The notes beneath the pieces were generated by a model. That model saw only the letters and a program-made list of their open reading frames with translations, was not told the origin of the DNA and did no database searches. The position numbers and the translations under genes are program-made. A stretch of 64,000 nucleotides of DNA from Capsicum annuum (Eukaryota > Streptophyta > Magnoliopsida > Solanales > Solanaceae). The stretch is from assembly GCF_002878395.1 (NCBI RefSeq), contig NC_061115.1:97431373-97495372 (forward strand), written 5' to 3'. Shown piece by piece: positions 21,949-32,930 of this stretch (position 1 is the first letter of the stretch; each line of letters starts with the position of its first letter).

Positions 21949-22462
21949 CTATGTCAGTAAAGGAAACCGAGTTTAGCATGCATTAAAAACCCTTAACCTA
22001 GGTATGTGAAGCTTAACCATCTTTAACCACCCGTAGGGTATATGGGTCAAGTGTAACCCCCTGAAAGGGCCTCGATATATGTAGCCACACAAACTAAAGA
22101 TACCATAAGAGTAAGAGATTCCCAAGTACCCTTACCCTCCATGATAAATATGTACAATGTACTTAAAGGATTCCTACGTACCTCATAGTATCATAAAAGG
22201 GTCACCATGAGCTACCCCTCATGTCAGAAAATATGAGTTTTTAGTGTTTGTTCATGGAATTCCCACTTCACGGTTAGCTATCACACCCCGCCATTATTTC
22301 TTAATTAAAACCATTTTCAACCAACCAATCCATTATTCCATTTATTATTTACCAAGACTATGAGTAGTGGTATCGTCATACCGACTACAACTTGCAAGTA
22401 TTGTCCTTAGACAAACCTTTTAAGGTAAAGGGACTCCCGTGTTTCCATTTTCCAAGTTAACT

Positions 22463-22590
22463 TGGGGGAGTACGATGCACCCCACAAGTGTGCCATTATT
22501 ATATTAGGTTGGAGGATTCCATTGTACCCCACAAGTGTTCGTTTAACATGTTTACTTGGGGTATTCCATTGTACCCCACAAGGATGTTTG
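22463..22590. repeat. 47-bp tandem repeat, three copies
   Basis: The word ACCCCACAAG recurs at 22479, 22526 and 22573, exactly 47 bases apart, within a longer diverged unit including TTGGGG(G/T)A and ATTCCATTGT. It is inside LTR fragment F2. There are no unique spacers of CRISPR type; this is an ordinary minisatellite. Confidence 0.85.
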
Positions 22591-23292
22591 TTAAACCCAA
22601 AACCATTCCATTTAACCATTCTGAACCATTAAAACCATTTAGGGTTCCACTTCTAAATTTAAACCATGTAATAGTTCCATTAAAATCACACAATATAGTG
22701 AAAACATTCCCATAGGCCTTTTATTAAACATATTGGGGGCATAGTATTTCCAAAACCAAAGCCAATGACCAAATAACCATTCCCATGAAACCAATTATCC
22801 AAAACCACCATTAAAGCATATAAAAGCATAATTAAAACACGGGAAAACCATAATCATGCATTTTTAACCAAAACTCCCAAAATATATTTGAAAGTCCAAA
22901 ACCTTACAATAATCAAACCATGAAAATATTTTATAAAACCATGCCATTAGTTGGAATGAACAATGAGGGAATAGAATATGCCTTAAACTAAGAATATGAT
23001 GGGTAGAAATCAATAACACAAGCCCCAAATTAATTCTTAAGATGAAACCCTAGCCTTTCTTATCGAAAACCTATAGAGAGAATAGTTCTTAAGAGAAGTT
23101 TCTAAGAGTTAATGAATAGAATAAAATGGAAAATAACCTCTCAATAGTAATATAAGTCATGGGGACTTATTAGGTTAATTGGGAAAATATCCAGATTGCC
23201 CTCACTTGAACTCCTAAAAATCCCGTCAGGTGGTACGACTATCCATACCAGTCATACCCTCCAATACGAGTGGTACCAACCACTAATACCCT

Positions 23293-24960
23293 AAGTTTTA
23301 ATTACAAATACATGTGATTTTGAATGAATATTCATGAGATTTGAATTATGGTTCATACCCATTATTGCTCTTTGTAAGAAATTGAGATTTCAAGTGTTTT
23401 AGAAGATGAATTGCATGTCTAGTTTCATATTTCCTTTCCTATTGCAGTAAATTTCAGATTATGAGATGAATTATCATTTTTTTCATTATAATGCATGATT
23501 ATGATGATGTTTTGACATGAGTTTGATGCATAGGTTATTAATCCCAAGTTTATATGTTGATATTTCAAGAAATATGATGCTTTAAGCATTCTATGATTAG
23601 TAAATTTACAGATTTTCAGTAAAGCTTTGATCTTTTGATCCTCAGTTTAGATATGGAATCCACTTTATAGATTTATTACAAAATTCAAAATAGCTTTATT
23701 TATAGATTTAATCAGATAAAGGCATAACTGGTTTCAGAATAAACCCTTATGCTATTTTAAAAGTGGATTTCTAATAGAATGAGCATAGAGATTAAAGAGA
23801 GTAGTATTTAGCCCCTAGCGAGAAGTGTGGGATTAGCGTGTCCTATATTCCATAGAACTACGTAGACAACATAGGTACAAATTATTAGATTATTCTCATT
23901 TTTATATGGATGATAGTTTTAGCTTGTGATATATCACATGGACAGTAGGTTATACTCCCAGGCAAGAGTATGACACCTCTCCCCATCATGAGGGTTTCCC
24001 CTTAGGGGAACGAGATATTGGACTCCATGTTAGCTCATATGGTTTATGTCGATTAGAAGAACCTCCCTTACAGATAAGCTTCTGATAAAGTATTTTTCTC
24101 TACTACTTAAAGTAAAAGATTTACAGAAAAGCATTTAGAAAATGAAGTGTAAAGGTGCACAATTTAATTCATCTTATACTTTAAAAAAAGACAACAGTTA
24201 TAAATTTTAGCTTTCAAAATGCAGCCATAGAACTGAGTTATTTCTACAGTTAGATAGTATGATTTAAAAGACAGAGTTTAGCATAGATTTTAGAGCTAAA
24301 TGTTATGACTCACTAGATTTACAAAGTATGATTTGCTATTTATGATTTCAGATTTCAGTACTTTAGGTATTCCAGCTTACGTGAGTCATTTTCATTTAGC
24401 ATGTATTATTTTATAAATTATAGTGATGAGATGATATTTTACTTAAGAATTTCACCCCTCATATACATAGTACATCCTCAAAGTACTGATCCACATATAT
24501 GTCTATGTGCTACATTGTCTTATAAAATAGGTTCAGGTGCTCAATATCAACAGAATGAGTAGTTCAAGTATCTCTATCTACATCCTACAGTGGGTAAGTC
24601 CTAATAGTTAGGGGACTTGTTCATTCAGATTTTGTAGCTTATTAGTTTTACATGATTCAGTATTTCTCTTCAGACAATCCAAGTTAGCAAGGGTTTTGTC
24701 CAGTGACTCTCTAGTTATTAGAAAAAGAGGCTTGTCAGACTACTATATATTATTCAAACATATAGTATTGATTTTTAGACATTACTTTAGATTTATTTTT
24801 AGTTATTTCAAAATAGTTTACGCATTTAGCAAGGCTCTTATGTCTATGTTTCCTTTATTTTTAGATTCAAATTTAGTAGCAGGCAGACAAGGTTAGCATA
24901 AGGCTACTCATAGTCTTGAGCACCGTATGAAACCTCGATACTATGTTTTGGGGTATTACA
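23293..24960 (+). repeat. R5 first LTR, 5'-truncated
   Basis: From GTTTTAATTA onward it matches 34722-36390 of the complete R5 LTR, ending TTTTGGGGTATTACA at 24960. The first 850 bases, including U3 dyads, are replaced by LTR fragment F2. It contains the blocks TTTGATCCTCAGTTTAG, GTAAGCTTC-like and GTACATCCTCAAAGTACTGA shared by all R5 LTRs. Confidence 0.85.
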
Positions 24961-24964
24961 AACA

Positions 24965-24976
24965 TGGTATTAGAGC
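24965..24976 (+). other. R5-A primer-binding site
   Basis: TGGTATTAGAGC differs by one transition from the initiator-Met tRNA site and lies four bases after the LTR end. Confidence 0.8.
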
Positions 24977-25034
24977 ATAGGGTTCATAAGAGTCCTAGGG
25001 AGTAAGACAAGCCACGTTACATAGAGTCTTGATC

Positions 25035-25060
25035 ATGGGTGTAAAACGTATCACATTTAT
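25035..25060 (+). other. Leader stem-loop, R5-A copy
   Basis: Arms ATGGGTGTA and CACATTTAT pair at 8 of 9 positions (G-U allowed) around loop AAACGTAT. It starts 58 bases after the primer site. Confidence 0.65.
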
Positions 25061-25162
25061 GAGCAAGAGGGTATGTTCTTAGGAAATCATCTCTTTCTTT
25101 CATGATCTATTATGCTTACAGTATCTCCATCTACTTTTAACTCATGCTCTTACGTGATAGTT

Positions 25163-26390
25163 GATTTTACCTTTTCTCTAGCTAATGCCCATAGAAGTGA
25201 TATCCAACAACCCCATCTTATCGATTCTCTGAATGAGAAAGTATCTCATGCTGAATTTAGGGCTGCCTTTCTGGTGTTAGCCCAAGCTGTGACTGCTAAT
25301 GTTAAGGATAACCATCATAATTAGGTTGTAGTCCCACTTCAGCAGAATGGGAATTTAGTAGCAGCTAGAGTCAGAGACTTTATGAGGATGTATCCACCAA
25401 AATTCTTTAGGTTGAAAGTAGGTGAGGACCTATAACTTTATTTAGATGAGGTGAAGATGATCACCCAGATTATGTATATTTCTAAGGAGGAGAGTGTAGA
25501 TTTAGAATCTTATAAATTAAAGGATGTAGTGTATAATTGGGTAGTGATGTAGAAGAATAATAGAGGTAAGAATGTTGTTCCTATAAGTTGGCAGGTGTTT
25601 TAGGATGCTTTTCTAAATAGGTTCTTCCCACGTGTGACAAATGAAGCTAAGATAGAAGTGTTTGTAAATTTGAGGTAGGGCTCAATGATAGTGAAGGAAT
25701 ACTGCCTTAAGGTCAATCAGTTGTCTAAGTATGCCCCTAATACGATAGCTGATCCTAGAGTAAGTATGAGTAAATTTGTTACTGGAGTATCTGGTTTGTT
25801 AGTCAAAGAGTGTAGGACTGCTATGCTTATTAGAGAAATGGATCTTACTAGGTTGATTATTCATGCTTGGGAGATTAAGGCTGTGATATTGAAGGGAAGA
25901 AATAGAAATAGTAAGAGGGCTAGAATAGCGCAGTTTGAGTATGGCTAGGCTAGGTTTAGAGGGGGAAAACGTTCGTATTTTTAGAATCATTCATCTATAC
26001 CAGCACCATCTTCAATTAGTGCTCCCGCTCCCAAAGGTAGGCAGGAGCAGTGGGGTAAGTCTTTAATGTCCAGATCCTAGAATAGTGTTGGGGTATGCCC
26101 AGTTATTCTCTATGTGCTAGGACTGGTAAAGGTCATTTTGGTGAGTGTTTAGGTAGAAAAAAGGGTTGTTTTGTTTGTGGTAAGTTGGGTCATGGTATTT
26201 GAGATTGTCCGTATTCTAAGTAGGGAAACAGAGATGTTCATACCTAGACTCAGGACACTAGCACACTGGCTCTTTTATGTCGATCAGTCCCTTCCAAGGG
26301 TGCATCATCCAGTACAGGTGGTGATCAATGCCAGAATTAGTTTTATACTTTACCATCCCATTACGAGTAGAAGAATTCACTAGATGTTGT
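25163..26390 (+). pseudogene. gag: R5-A gag remnant
   Basis: The usual ATG of this family (29363 in unit B, 36602 in C) is lost here: the bases read TTTTACC in place of ATATGCC. Capsid text runs in pieces with stops at 25322, 25556, 25601 (VF*DAF) and 25676 (LR*GS), each at a Gln or Trp of sister copies. The open stretch 25685-25948 covers YCLKVNQLSKYAPN to the basic KRAR region. The zinc-knuckle region is 26113-26209: the first has lost a Cys (CARTGKGHFGEC), the second is CFVCGKLGHGI then a stop, then DC. Confidence 0.85.
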
Positions 26391-26880
26391 TACTGGTGTA
26401 GTTTGTGTCTTTAATTTTGTTGTTTATGTGTTGTTAGACCCTGGGTCCAATTTTTCTGATGTGACCCCATTAGTTGCTATAAATTTTGAAATAAGTCCTG
26501 AAAAGATCACTGAGCCTTTTAAGTTTTTATCCCAGTAGGTGAGTCAATTATTGCTAAACAAATTTTAGAATGTGCTCTATCACTGCCTTTTGAAAAATTT
26601 GTTAGTAGACTTAATAGAGTTAGATATGGTTGACTTTGATCTTATTCTTGGAATGGATGGGCTCCATTCTTGTTATGCCTCCATTGAATGTCAAACCTGA
26701 GTGGTGAAGTTTCAGTTTCAAGATGAGCCAGTCCTTGAGTGGAAAGGGAATTCAGTGTCTCCCAAAAGTCTTTTCATATCTTATCTTAATGCCAAAAAGA
26801 TGATTTCAAAAGAGTGTATCAATCATCTAGTCTGAGTTAAGGACACTATGTCGGTGACTCCAATAGTTCAGTCATTCAGT
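26391..26880 (+). pseudogene. R5-A protease remnant
   Basis: The active-site motif LLDPGSNFSDV (near 26432) keeps the catalytic Asp. A frameshift follows near 26540. Next come LILGMDGLHSCYA (near 26645; Trp in sister copies is Gly) and FEWKGN-like VLEWKGNSVSPKS. Stops interrupt the frame. Confidence 0.8.
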
Positions 26881-27810
26881 GTAGTTAATGAGTTTCTTGA
26901 TTCTTTTCCCAAAGATTTGCTAGGGGTACCTCCCGAAAGAGATTAAATTCAATGTTGACCTTTTCCCAGATACTCAATCTATTTGTATTCCTCTTTATCG
27001 TATGGCTCCTACCGAGATTAAAGAGTTAAAGAGGCAGCTCAAAGATCTTTTATATATAAGTTTCATAAGGCCTAGTGTATCTCCATGAGGTGCTCCCATC
27101 CTATTCGTGCGAAAGAAAGATGGTTCTTTGTGGATGTGCAATGAATATCATCAGCTGAATAAAGTTACAGTCAAAAACAAATATCCTCTTCCTAGAATTG
27201 ATTACTTATTTAACCAACTCCAAGGTGATAGTTATTTCTCAAAGATAGACCTTAGATTCGGCTATTATCCGCTTAAAGTAAGGGAATATGATATTCTAAA
27301 TATAACTTTTAGAACTTGTTACAGTCATTTTGAGTTTCTAGTTATGTCCTTTGGGCTAATGAATGCCCCATCAAATTTTATGGACTTGATGAATAGAGTC
27401 TTCAAACAGTGTCTACACATATTTGTCATAGTCTTTATTTATGATATCCATGTCTAATCTCGTATTGAGGATGATCATGCAGACCATCTTAGAATTGTGT
27501 TGCAAACTCTTAGAGATTACTAGTTGTTCTCCAAGTTCAAGAAGTCTGAATTTTGGCTAAGATCAGTAGTTTTCCTTAGTCATATTATTTCTAGTGATCA
27601 TATTAGATCATATCCCCAAAACATAGAAGCAGTAAGAAATTGACCTAGACCTATCTCTCTGTCAAACATTAGAAGTTTTTTAGGTTTAGCGGGTTATTAT
27701 AGACGTTTTATTGAGGTTTTCTCATGTTTTTCGTCTTTTATGTCTAGACTGACCCAAAAGAAAGTTAAGTTTTAGTGGTCAGATTCCTACGAGAAGAGTT
27801 TTTAAGAATT
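26881..27810 (+). pseudogene. R5-A reverse transcriptase remnant, catalytic Asp lost
   Basis: The open stretch 27107-27457 has [33 protein letters not shown] and MSFGLMNAP. The catalytic motif reads FIYDI: the first of the two aspartates (27440-27442) is Tyr. It then continues to FLGLAGYYRRFIE near 27680. RT breaks off at about 27810, where the text passes into the middle of an LTR. RNase H and integrase are absent from this unit. Confidence 0.88.
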
Positions 27811-29151
27811 TTTCAATAAAGATTTGATCTTTTGATCCTCAGTTTAGTTGTGAAATCCAATTTACAAATTTATTATAGAATTTTGAACAACTTTATTTTC
27901 AGGTTTAATTAGATAAAGGTATAACTGGTTTCATAATAAACCCTTACGCTAGTTTTTAAAGTGGATTTCCAACTAAGTGAGTATACAGATTAAAGGGGGT
28001 AGCATTTAGCACTGAACGAGAACTGTGGGATTAGTGTGCCCTATCTTTCACATATCAACGTAGATAATGAAGTTGCAAATTATTAGATTATTTCCATTTC
28101 TATATAGATTATAGTTTTAGCTTGTGATCGATCACATGGACAATTGGTTATACCCCCTGCAAGAGTATAACACCCCTCCATATCATGAGGTTTTCCCCTT
28201 AGGGGAACAAGATGTTGGACTCCATGTTAGCTCATATAGTTTATGTTGGTTATAAGAACCTTCCTTACTGGTAAGCTTCAGATAAAGTATTTTTCCTTGC
28301 TAGTTAAAGTAAAAGATTTATAGAGAAGCTTTTAGAAAACTTAGTGTAAATGTTCATTATTTAATTCAGATTATACTTTATAGAAAGATAACAGTTATAG
28401 ATTTTAGCTTTTAGATTTCAGACATAGAATGAGTTGTTTCTATAGTTAGATAGTACGATTTAAAAGACAGAGTATTATTATAAGTTTTAGAACTAAATGT
28501 TATGACTCACTAGATTTGCTATTTATGATTTCATATTTTATTACTTCACTTATTCCAACTTATGTGAGTCATTTCCATTTAGCATGCATTGTTTTATAAA
28601 TTATGATGATGAGATGATATTTTACTTAAGAATTTCAACCCCATATAAACAGTACATCCTTAAAGTACTGATCCACATATATGTCAATGTGCTACATTAT
28701 CTCATAATGTAGGTTCAGGTGCTCAGTATCAGTAGCTTGAGTAGTTTAAGCATCTACATCTACATCCTAGAGTTGGTTAGTCCTCATAGTTCAGGGACTT
28801 GTTCATTCAAATTTTATATTTTATTAGTTTTACATGATTCCATATTTCTCTTCAGATAGTTCAAGTTAGCTGGGAGAGGGGGGGGTTCTTAGTGACTCTC
28901 TAGTTATTAGTAGTAGTAGAGGCTTTTCAGACTGCTTGATATCATATAGACTTACATTATTGATTTTTAGACATTTCTTCAAATTCATTCTTAGTTATTT
29001 CAGACATTTTATGCATTTAGTATGGCTCTTATGTCTATGTTTCCTTTATTATGAGATTCAAACTTTATAAAAGGAAGACAGGGTTATCTTAAGGCTACTC
29101 GTAGTCTTAACCACCTTGTGAAACCTCGAGACCATGTTTTGGGATGTTACA
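27811..29151 (+). repeat. R5 second LTR, 5'-truncated and fused to RT
   Basis: It begins at TTTCAATAAAGATTTGATC, matching the interior of the other R5 LTRs (23608, 35040), and ends GGGATGTTACA at 29151. Roughly the first 1.2 kb of a full LTR is missing. The join with RT at 27808-27814 falls on a short TTTTCA-like overlap, pointing to microhomology-mediated deletion. Confidence 0.85.
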
Positions 29152-29155
29152 AACT

Positions 29156-29167
29156 TTGTATCAGAGC
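29156..29167 (+). other. R5-B primer-binding site
   Basis: TTGTATCAGAGC differs from the initiator-Met site by one base and lies four bases after the LTR end. Confidence 0.8.
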
Positions 29168-29225
29168 ATAGGGTTTATAAGAGTCCTAGGGTGTCAGACA
29201 AGCCACATTACGTAGAGTCTTGATC

Positions 29226-29251
29226 ATGGGTGTGAAATGCGCCACATTTAT
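29226..29251 (+). other. Leader stem-loop, R5-B copy
   Basis: Arms ATGGGTGTG and CACATTTAT pair at all 9 positions (three G-U) around loop AAATGCGC. It starts 58 bases after the primer site. Confidence 0.7.
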
Positions 29252-29362
29252 GAGCAAGAGGCTACGGTACATTCTTAAAAAATAATCCCTTTCTTTCAAG
29301 ATCTATCATGCTTATAGTATCTCTATCTTCTTTTAACTCATGCTCTTATGTGATTATAGAAT

Positions 29363-30560
29363 ATGCCTCCTTTTGAGCTAATGCCTACAAAAATAATATC
29401 CAGCCACCCCAACCTGTAAATTCTCTGAATGATAATGTATCCCATGCTAAGTTTAGGGATGCCTTTCAAGCGTTGGCCTAAGTTGTGACTGGTAATGTTC
29501 AGGACAACTATCAGAATTAGGTTGTAGTCCCACTTTAGCAGAATTGGGATTTAGAAGCAGCTAGAATCAGATACTTTAAGAGGATAAATCCGCTAGAGTT
29601 CCTTGGGACGAAAGTAGGTGAGGACCTACAACTTTATCTAGATGAGGTGCATAAGATCACCTAGATTATGTATATTTTTAAGGAGGAAAGTATAGATTTA
29701 GCATTATATAGATTGAAGGATGTAGCATATGATTGGGTAGTGATGTGGAAGAATAATAAAGGTGAGAATATTGTTCCTATGAGTTGGCAGGTATTTTAAG
29801 ATGCTTTTCTAGATAGGCTCTTCCTTGGTGAGATAAGGAAAGCAAAGATAGAAGAGTTTGTAAACCTGAGGAAGGGCTCGATTATAGTGAAAGAGTATTG
29901 CCTTAAGGTCAATCAATTGTCTAATTATGCTCATGATAAGATGGTTGATCCTAGAGTAAGTATGTGTAAATTTGTTACTGGAGTATCTGGTTTGGTAGTC
30001 AAAGAGTGTTGCACTGCCATGCTTATTAGAGAAATAGATCTTGCAAGGTTGATGATTCATGCTCCGTAGATTAAGGCAAAGAAGTTGAAGAGAAGAGATA
30101 GAAATAGTAAGAGAATAAAACATGGCAATTTGAGTATGGTCAGGCTAGGTCAGGAGGGGAAAATGGTTCACAGTTTTAGAATCGTTCATCTACGCCAGCA
30201 CCATCTTCAGCTAGTGCTCCCGCTCTGAGAGGTAGGTAGGAGCAGTGAGGTAAGTCTTCTATGTACAGATCCCAAAATAGTATAGGTAGTATGCCCATTA
30301 TCCTCTATGTGCAAGGATGGTAAAAGACATCCTAGTGAGTGTTTAGCTAGATAGAAGGGTTGTTGTAGTTATGGTAAGTTGGGTCATGGTATTAGAGATT
30401 GTCCGCATGCTAAGCAGGGAAACCGAGATATTCATCCCCAGACTCAGGACACTAGTACACCAGCTCCTTTAGGTCGCCCAGTGTCTCCTCAGGGTATGTC
30501 ATCCAGTACCGGTAGGATCAATGCCAGAAATAGTTTATGCTTTACCATCCTATTAGGAGC
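29363..30560 (+). pseudogene. gag: R5-B gag remnant
   Basis: The start ATG at 29363 begins MPPF. Stops follow quickly (Gln positions near 29518 and 29535). The VF*DAF stop is here TAA at 29797-29799. The open stretch 29887-30069 carries YCLKVNQLSNYAHD. The nucleocapsid region has CARM then a frameshift, and the knuckle CCSYGKLGHGIRDC, in which the second Cys is Tyr (30360-30402). The basic linker before it is short and frameshifted. Confidence 0.85.
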
Positions 30561-31068
30561 TAGAGAATTCCATAGATGTTACTGGTATGATTCATGTCTT
30601 TCATCTTGTTGTTTATCAATTATTAGACCTTGGGTTGAGTTTTTCTTATGTAACCCCATTAGTTTCTATAAATTTTGAAATAAGTCCTGAAAAGATTCCT
30701 GAGCTTTTCTTAGTTTCTACGCCGGTAGGTGAGTCAGCTGTTAATAAACAAATTTATAGAAAGTGTCCTCTAAGTGTCCTTCATAAAATCTGTTAGCAGA
30801 CTTAATAAAGTTAGATATGGTTGACATTGATCTTATTCTTGGTATGGATTGGCTCCATTCTTGTTATGCCCTCCTAGATTGTCGCACCCGAGTGGTGCAG
30901 TTTCTATTTCCAAATGAGCCAGTCTTTGAGTGGAAAGGTAATTTAGTGTCTCCCAAAAGTCACTTCATATCTTATCTTAAAGCCAAAAAGTTAATTTCAA
31001 AAGTGTGTCTATCATCCAGTCTGAGTCAAGGATACTATGTTGAAGACTCTAATAGTTCAGTTAGTTAG
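30561..31068 (+). pseudogene. R5-B protease remnant
   Basis: The active-site region reads LLDLGLSFSYVTPL (near 30625) with Asp kept but the Gly-Ala pair altered. The open stretch 30817-31068 is the protease C-terminus, with LILGMDWLHSCYA and FEWKGNLVSPKSHF. The two are separated by a frameshift near 30780. Confidence 0.8.
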
Positions 31069-32050
31069 GGTAGTCAATGAGTTTCTTGATATTTTTCCTA
31101 AAGATTTGTCAGGGGTACCTCTCGATAGGGAAATAAAATTTAGTATTGACCTTCTCCAACATACTAAATAAATTTCCATTCCTCCTTATCGTATGGCTCC
31201 TACCGAGTTTAAGGAGTTAAAGGAGCAACTCAAAGATCTTTTAGATAAAGTTTTCATAAGGCCTAGTGTATCTTCATGGGGTTCTCCCATCCTACTCGTG
31301 AGAAAGAAAGATAGTTCTTTGCGGATGTAAAAGATAGTTCTTTGCCGATGTGCATTGACTATCGTCAGCTGAAAGATAGTTCTTTGCAGATGTGCATTGA
31401 CTATCGTCAGCTGAATAAAGTTATAGTAAAAAAACAAATATACTCTTCCTAGAATTGATGACTTATTTCACCAACTCCAAGGTGCAAGTTATTTCTTAAA
31501 GATAAACCTTAGATCTAGCTATTATCAGCTTAAAGTAAGTGAATGTGACATTCTAAAGACAACTTTCAGAACTCGTTACGGTCATTTTGAGTTTCTAGTC
31601 ATGTCCTTTGGGCTAACCAATGCCCTAGTAACTCTTATGGACTTGATAAATAGAGTGTTCAAATAGTGTCTAGACATGTTTGTCAAAGTCTTTATTCATG
31701 ATATCCTTGTCTAATCTCGTAGTAAGGATGATCATGCAGACTATCTTAGAATTGTGTTGCAAACTCTTAGAGATCAATAGTTGTTCGCCAAGTTCAAGAA
31801 GAGTGAATTTTGGCTTAGATCAGTATCTTTCTTTGGTAATATTTTTTCCAGTAATGGTATTAGAGTTTATCCCCAAAATATAGAAGCCATAAGAAATTGG
31901 CCTTGACTTATCTCTACGTCAGACATTAGGAGTTTCCTGGGTTTACCTAGTTATTACAGATATTTTATTGAGGATTTCTCATCTATTGTGTCTTCTATGT
32001 CTAGACTAACCTAAAAGAAAGTTAAGCTTCAGCGTTCAGATTCCTACGAG
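31069..32050 (+). pseudogene. R5-B reverse transcriptase remnant with local triplication
   Basis: The fingers carry PYRMAPTEF and [10 protein letters not shown]. At 31308-31414 the stretch AAGATAGTTCTTTGC... is present three times, offset by 23 and 42 bases, which breaks the frame. The palm motif reads FIHDI: the first catalytic Asp (31697-31699) is His. FLGLPSYYRYFIEDF follows near 31940. Stops are frequent (Gln near 31777, Trp near 31903). Confidence 0.88.
31308..31414 (+). repeat. Local triplication inside R5-B RT
   Basis: AAGATAGTTCTTTGCNGATGT begins at 31308, 31331 and 31373. The second and third copies also share TGCATTGACTATCGTCAGCT. The 42-base step would add 14 codons in frame; the 23-base step shifts the frame. 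Units A and C have a single copy. Confidence 0.9.
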
Positions 32051-32590
32051 AAAATTTTTTAAGAGTTGAAGACTCGAATCACTTCAGCCCAGTCCTAGCA
32101 TTACCTGTTGGGACAGCTAGTTTTGTGGTGTATTGTGTTGCCTCCAGAGTTGGTTCGGATTGTGTTTTGATGCAGATACGTAAAGTTAAATCCTATGCCT
32201 CAAGACAACTTAAGCATCACGAAAAGAACTACCCTACCTATGATCTTGAATTAGCTGCAGTTGTATTTTCTTTGAAAATCTAGAGACATTATTTATATGG
32301 GGTACATGTTTATGTGTTCATGGATCACAAAAGTTTGCAGTATGTGTTTACTCAGAGGGAGATGAATCTTCTTCAGAAAAGGTGGTTTAATTGTTGAAGG
32401 ATTATGACGTGAGTGTGTTGTATCATCCGGGTAAGGCCAATGTAGTGGCAGATGCCCTTAGTAGGTTATCTATAGGCAGTGTTACTTATGTGGAGAAAGA
32501 TGAGAAGGAGATAGTTTGGGAAGTTCATCAGTTAGCTAGATTGGGTGTGAGATTGGTTGATTCAGCTAAAAGGAATATTTGGGTTCAGAG
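32051..32590 (+). pseudogene. R5-B RNase H remnant
   Basis: Text runs from [11 protein letters not shown] (the catalytic Asp of YCDAS is Val) through [22 protein letters not shown] to QYVFTQREMNL. A 1-base shift near 32390 moves it to the open stretch 32391-32639 with LYHPGKANVVADALSRL. The domain is complete in order but has lost a catalytic residue. Confidence 0.85.
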
Positions 32591-32930
32591 TAATTCTGGA
32601 TTTTTTGATTGGCTTAGCCCATTTACATTGTCAGCATGATTCAATTTAGGTGATAGTAGATAGATTAACTAAGTTAGAATATTTCTTGCGAGTTCACATG
32701 TCTTACACAACTGAAGATTATGCTAAGTTTTATATTAGGGAGTTAGTCAGATTGCATGGTGTTCCTTTGTCGATCATCTCCGATAGGGGTACTCAGTTTA
32801 CCTCTCAATTTTGGAGAGCCTTTCAGAAGGGTCTTGGTGCCTAAGTTTATCTTATTTCATCCTTTCATCCATAGACAGATGGTCAGGTAGATAGGACCAT
32901 TCATATATTAGAGGATTGAGGGCATGCGTT
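32591..32930 (+). pseudogene. R5-B integrase core, N-terminal domain deleted
   Basis: Directly after the RNase H tail (WVQSNSG) the sequence passes to the MDF region of the catalytic core (near 32591-32600), so the whole HHCC zinc domain, several hundred bases in R8, is missing. The open stretch 32650-32844 has VDRLTKLEYFL, HGVPLSIISDRGTQFTSQFW (second Asp). The Glu site reads GQVDR near 32885, an acidic but different residue (Asp for Glu). The junction lies on GGATTT. Confidence 0.82.

Larger units (their letters stand above)
21102..23292 (-). repeat. LTR fragment F2, minus orientation
   Basis: The left edge TGTCATGACCC matches the edge at 63708 and, reversed, the GGTCGTGACA end at 41124. 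On the minus strand a leader with GCTAGGGTTTC (near 23050) points to minus orientation. Further along are blocks matching F3: ACTTCTCCTAC and a proline/glycine-poor simple stretch. At 23293 it fuses to the first R5 LTR, so its 5' end is lost. Open frames within it (22407-22715) come from a 47-bp repeat and are not genes. Confidence 0.6.

Noticed and set aside
22463..22590. Possible CRISPR-like array
   Set aside because: There are three adjoining diverged units with no unique spacers, and this is plant DNA.
22407..22715. Open frames on both strands with repeated peptides
   Set aside because: The repetition comes from the 47-bp minisatellite in an LTR fragment.
30379..30678. 99-codon frame in R5-B as a stand-alone zinc-knuckle gene
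   Set aside because: It is the tail of the gag nucleocapsid running on into the protease region out of frame.
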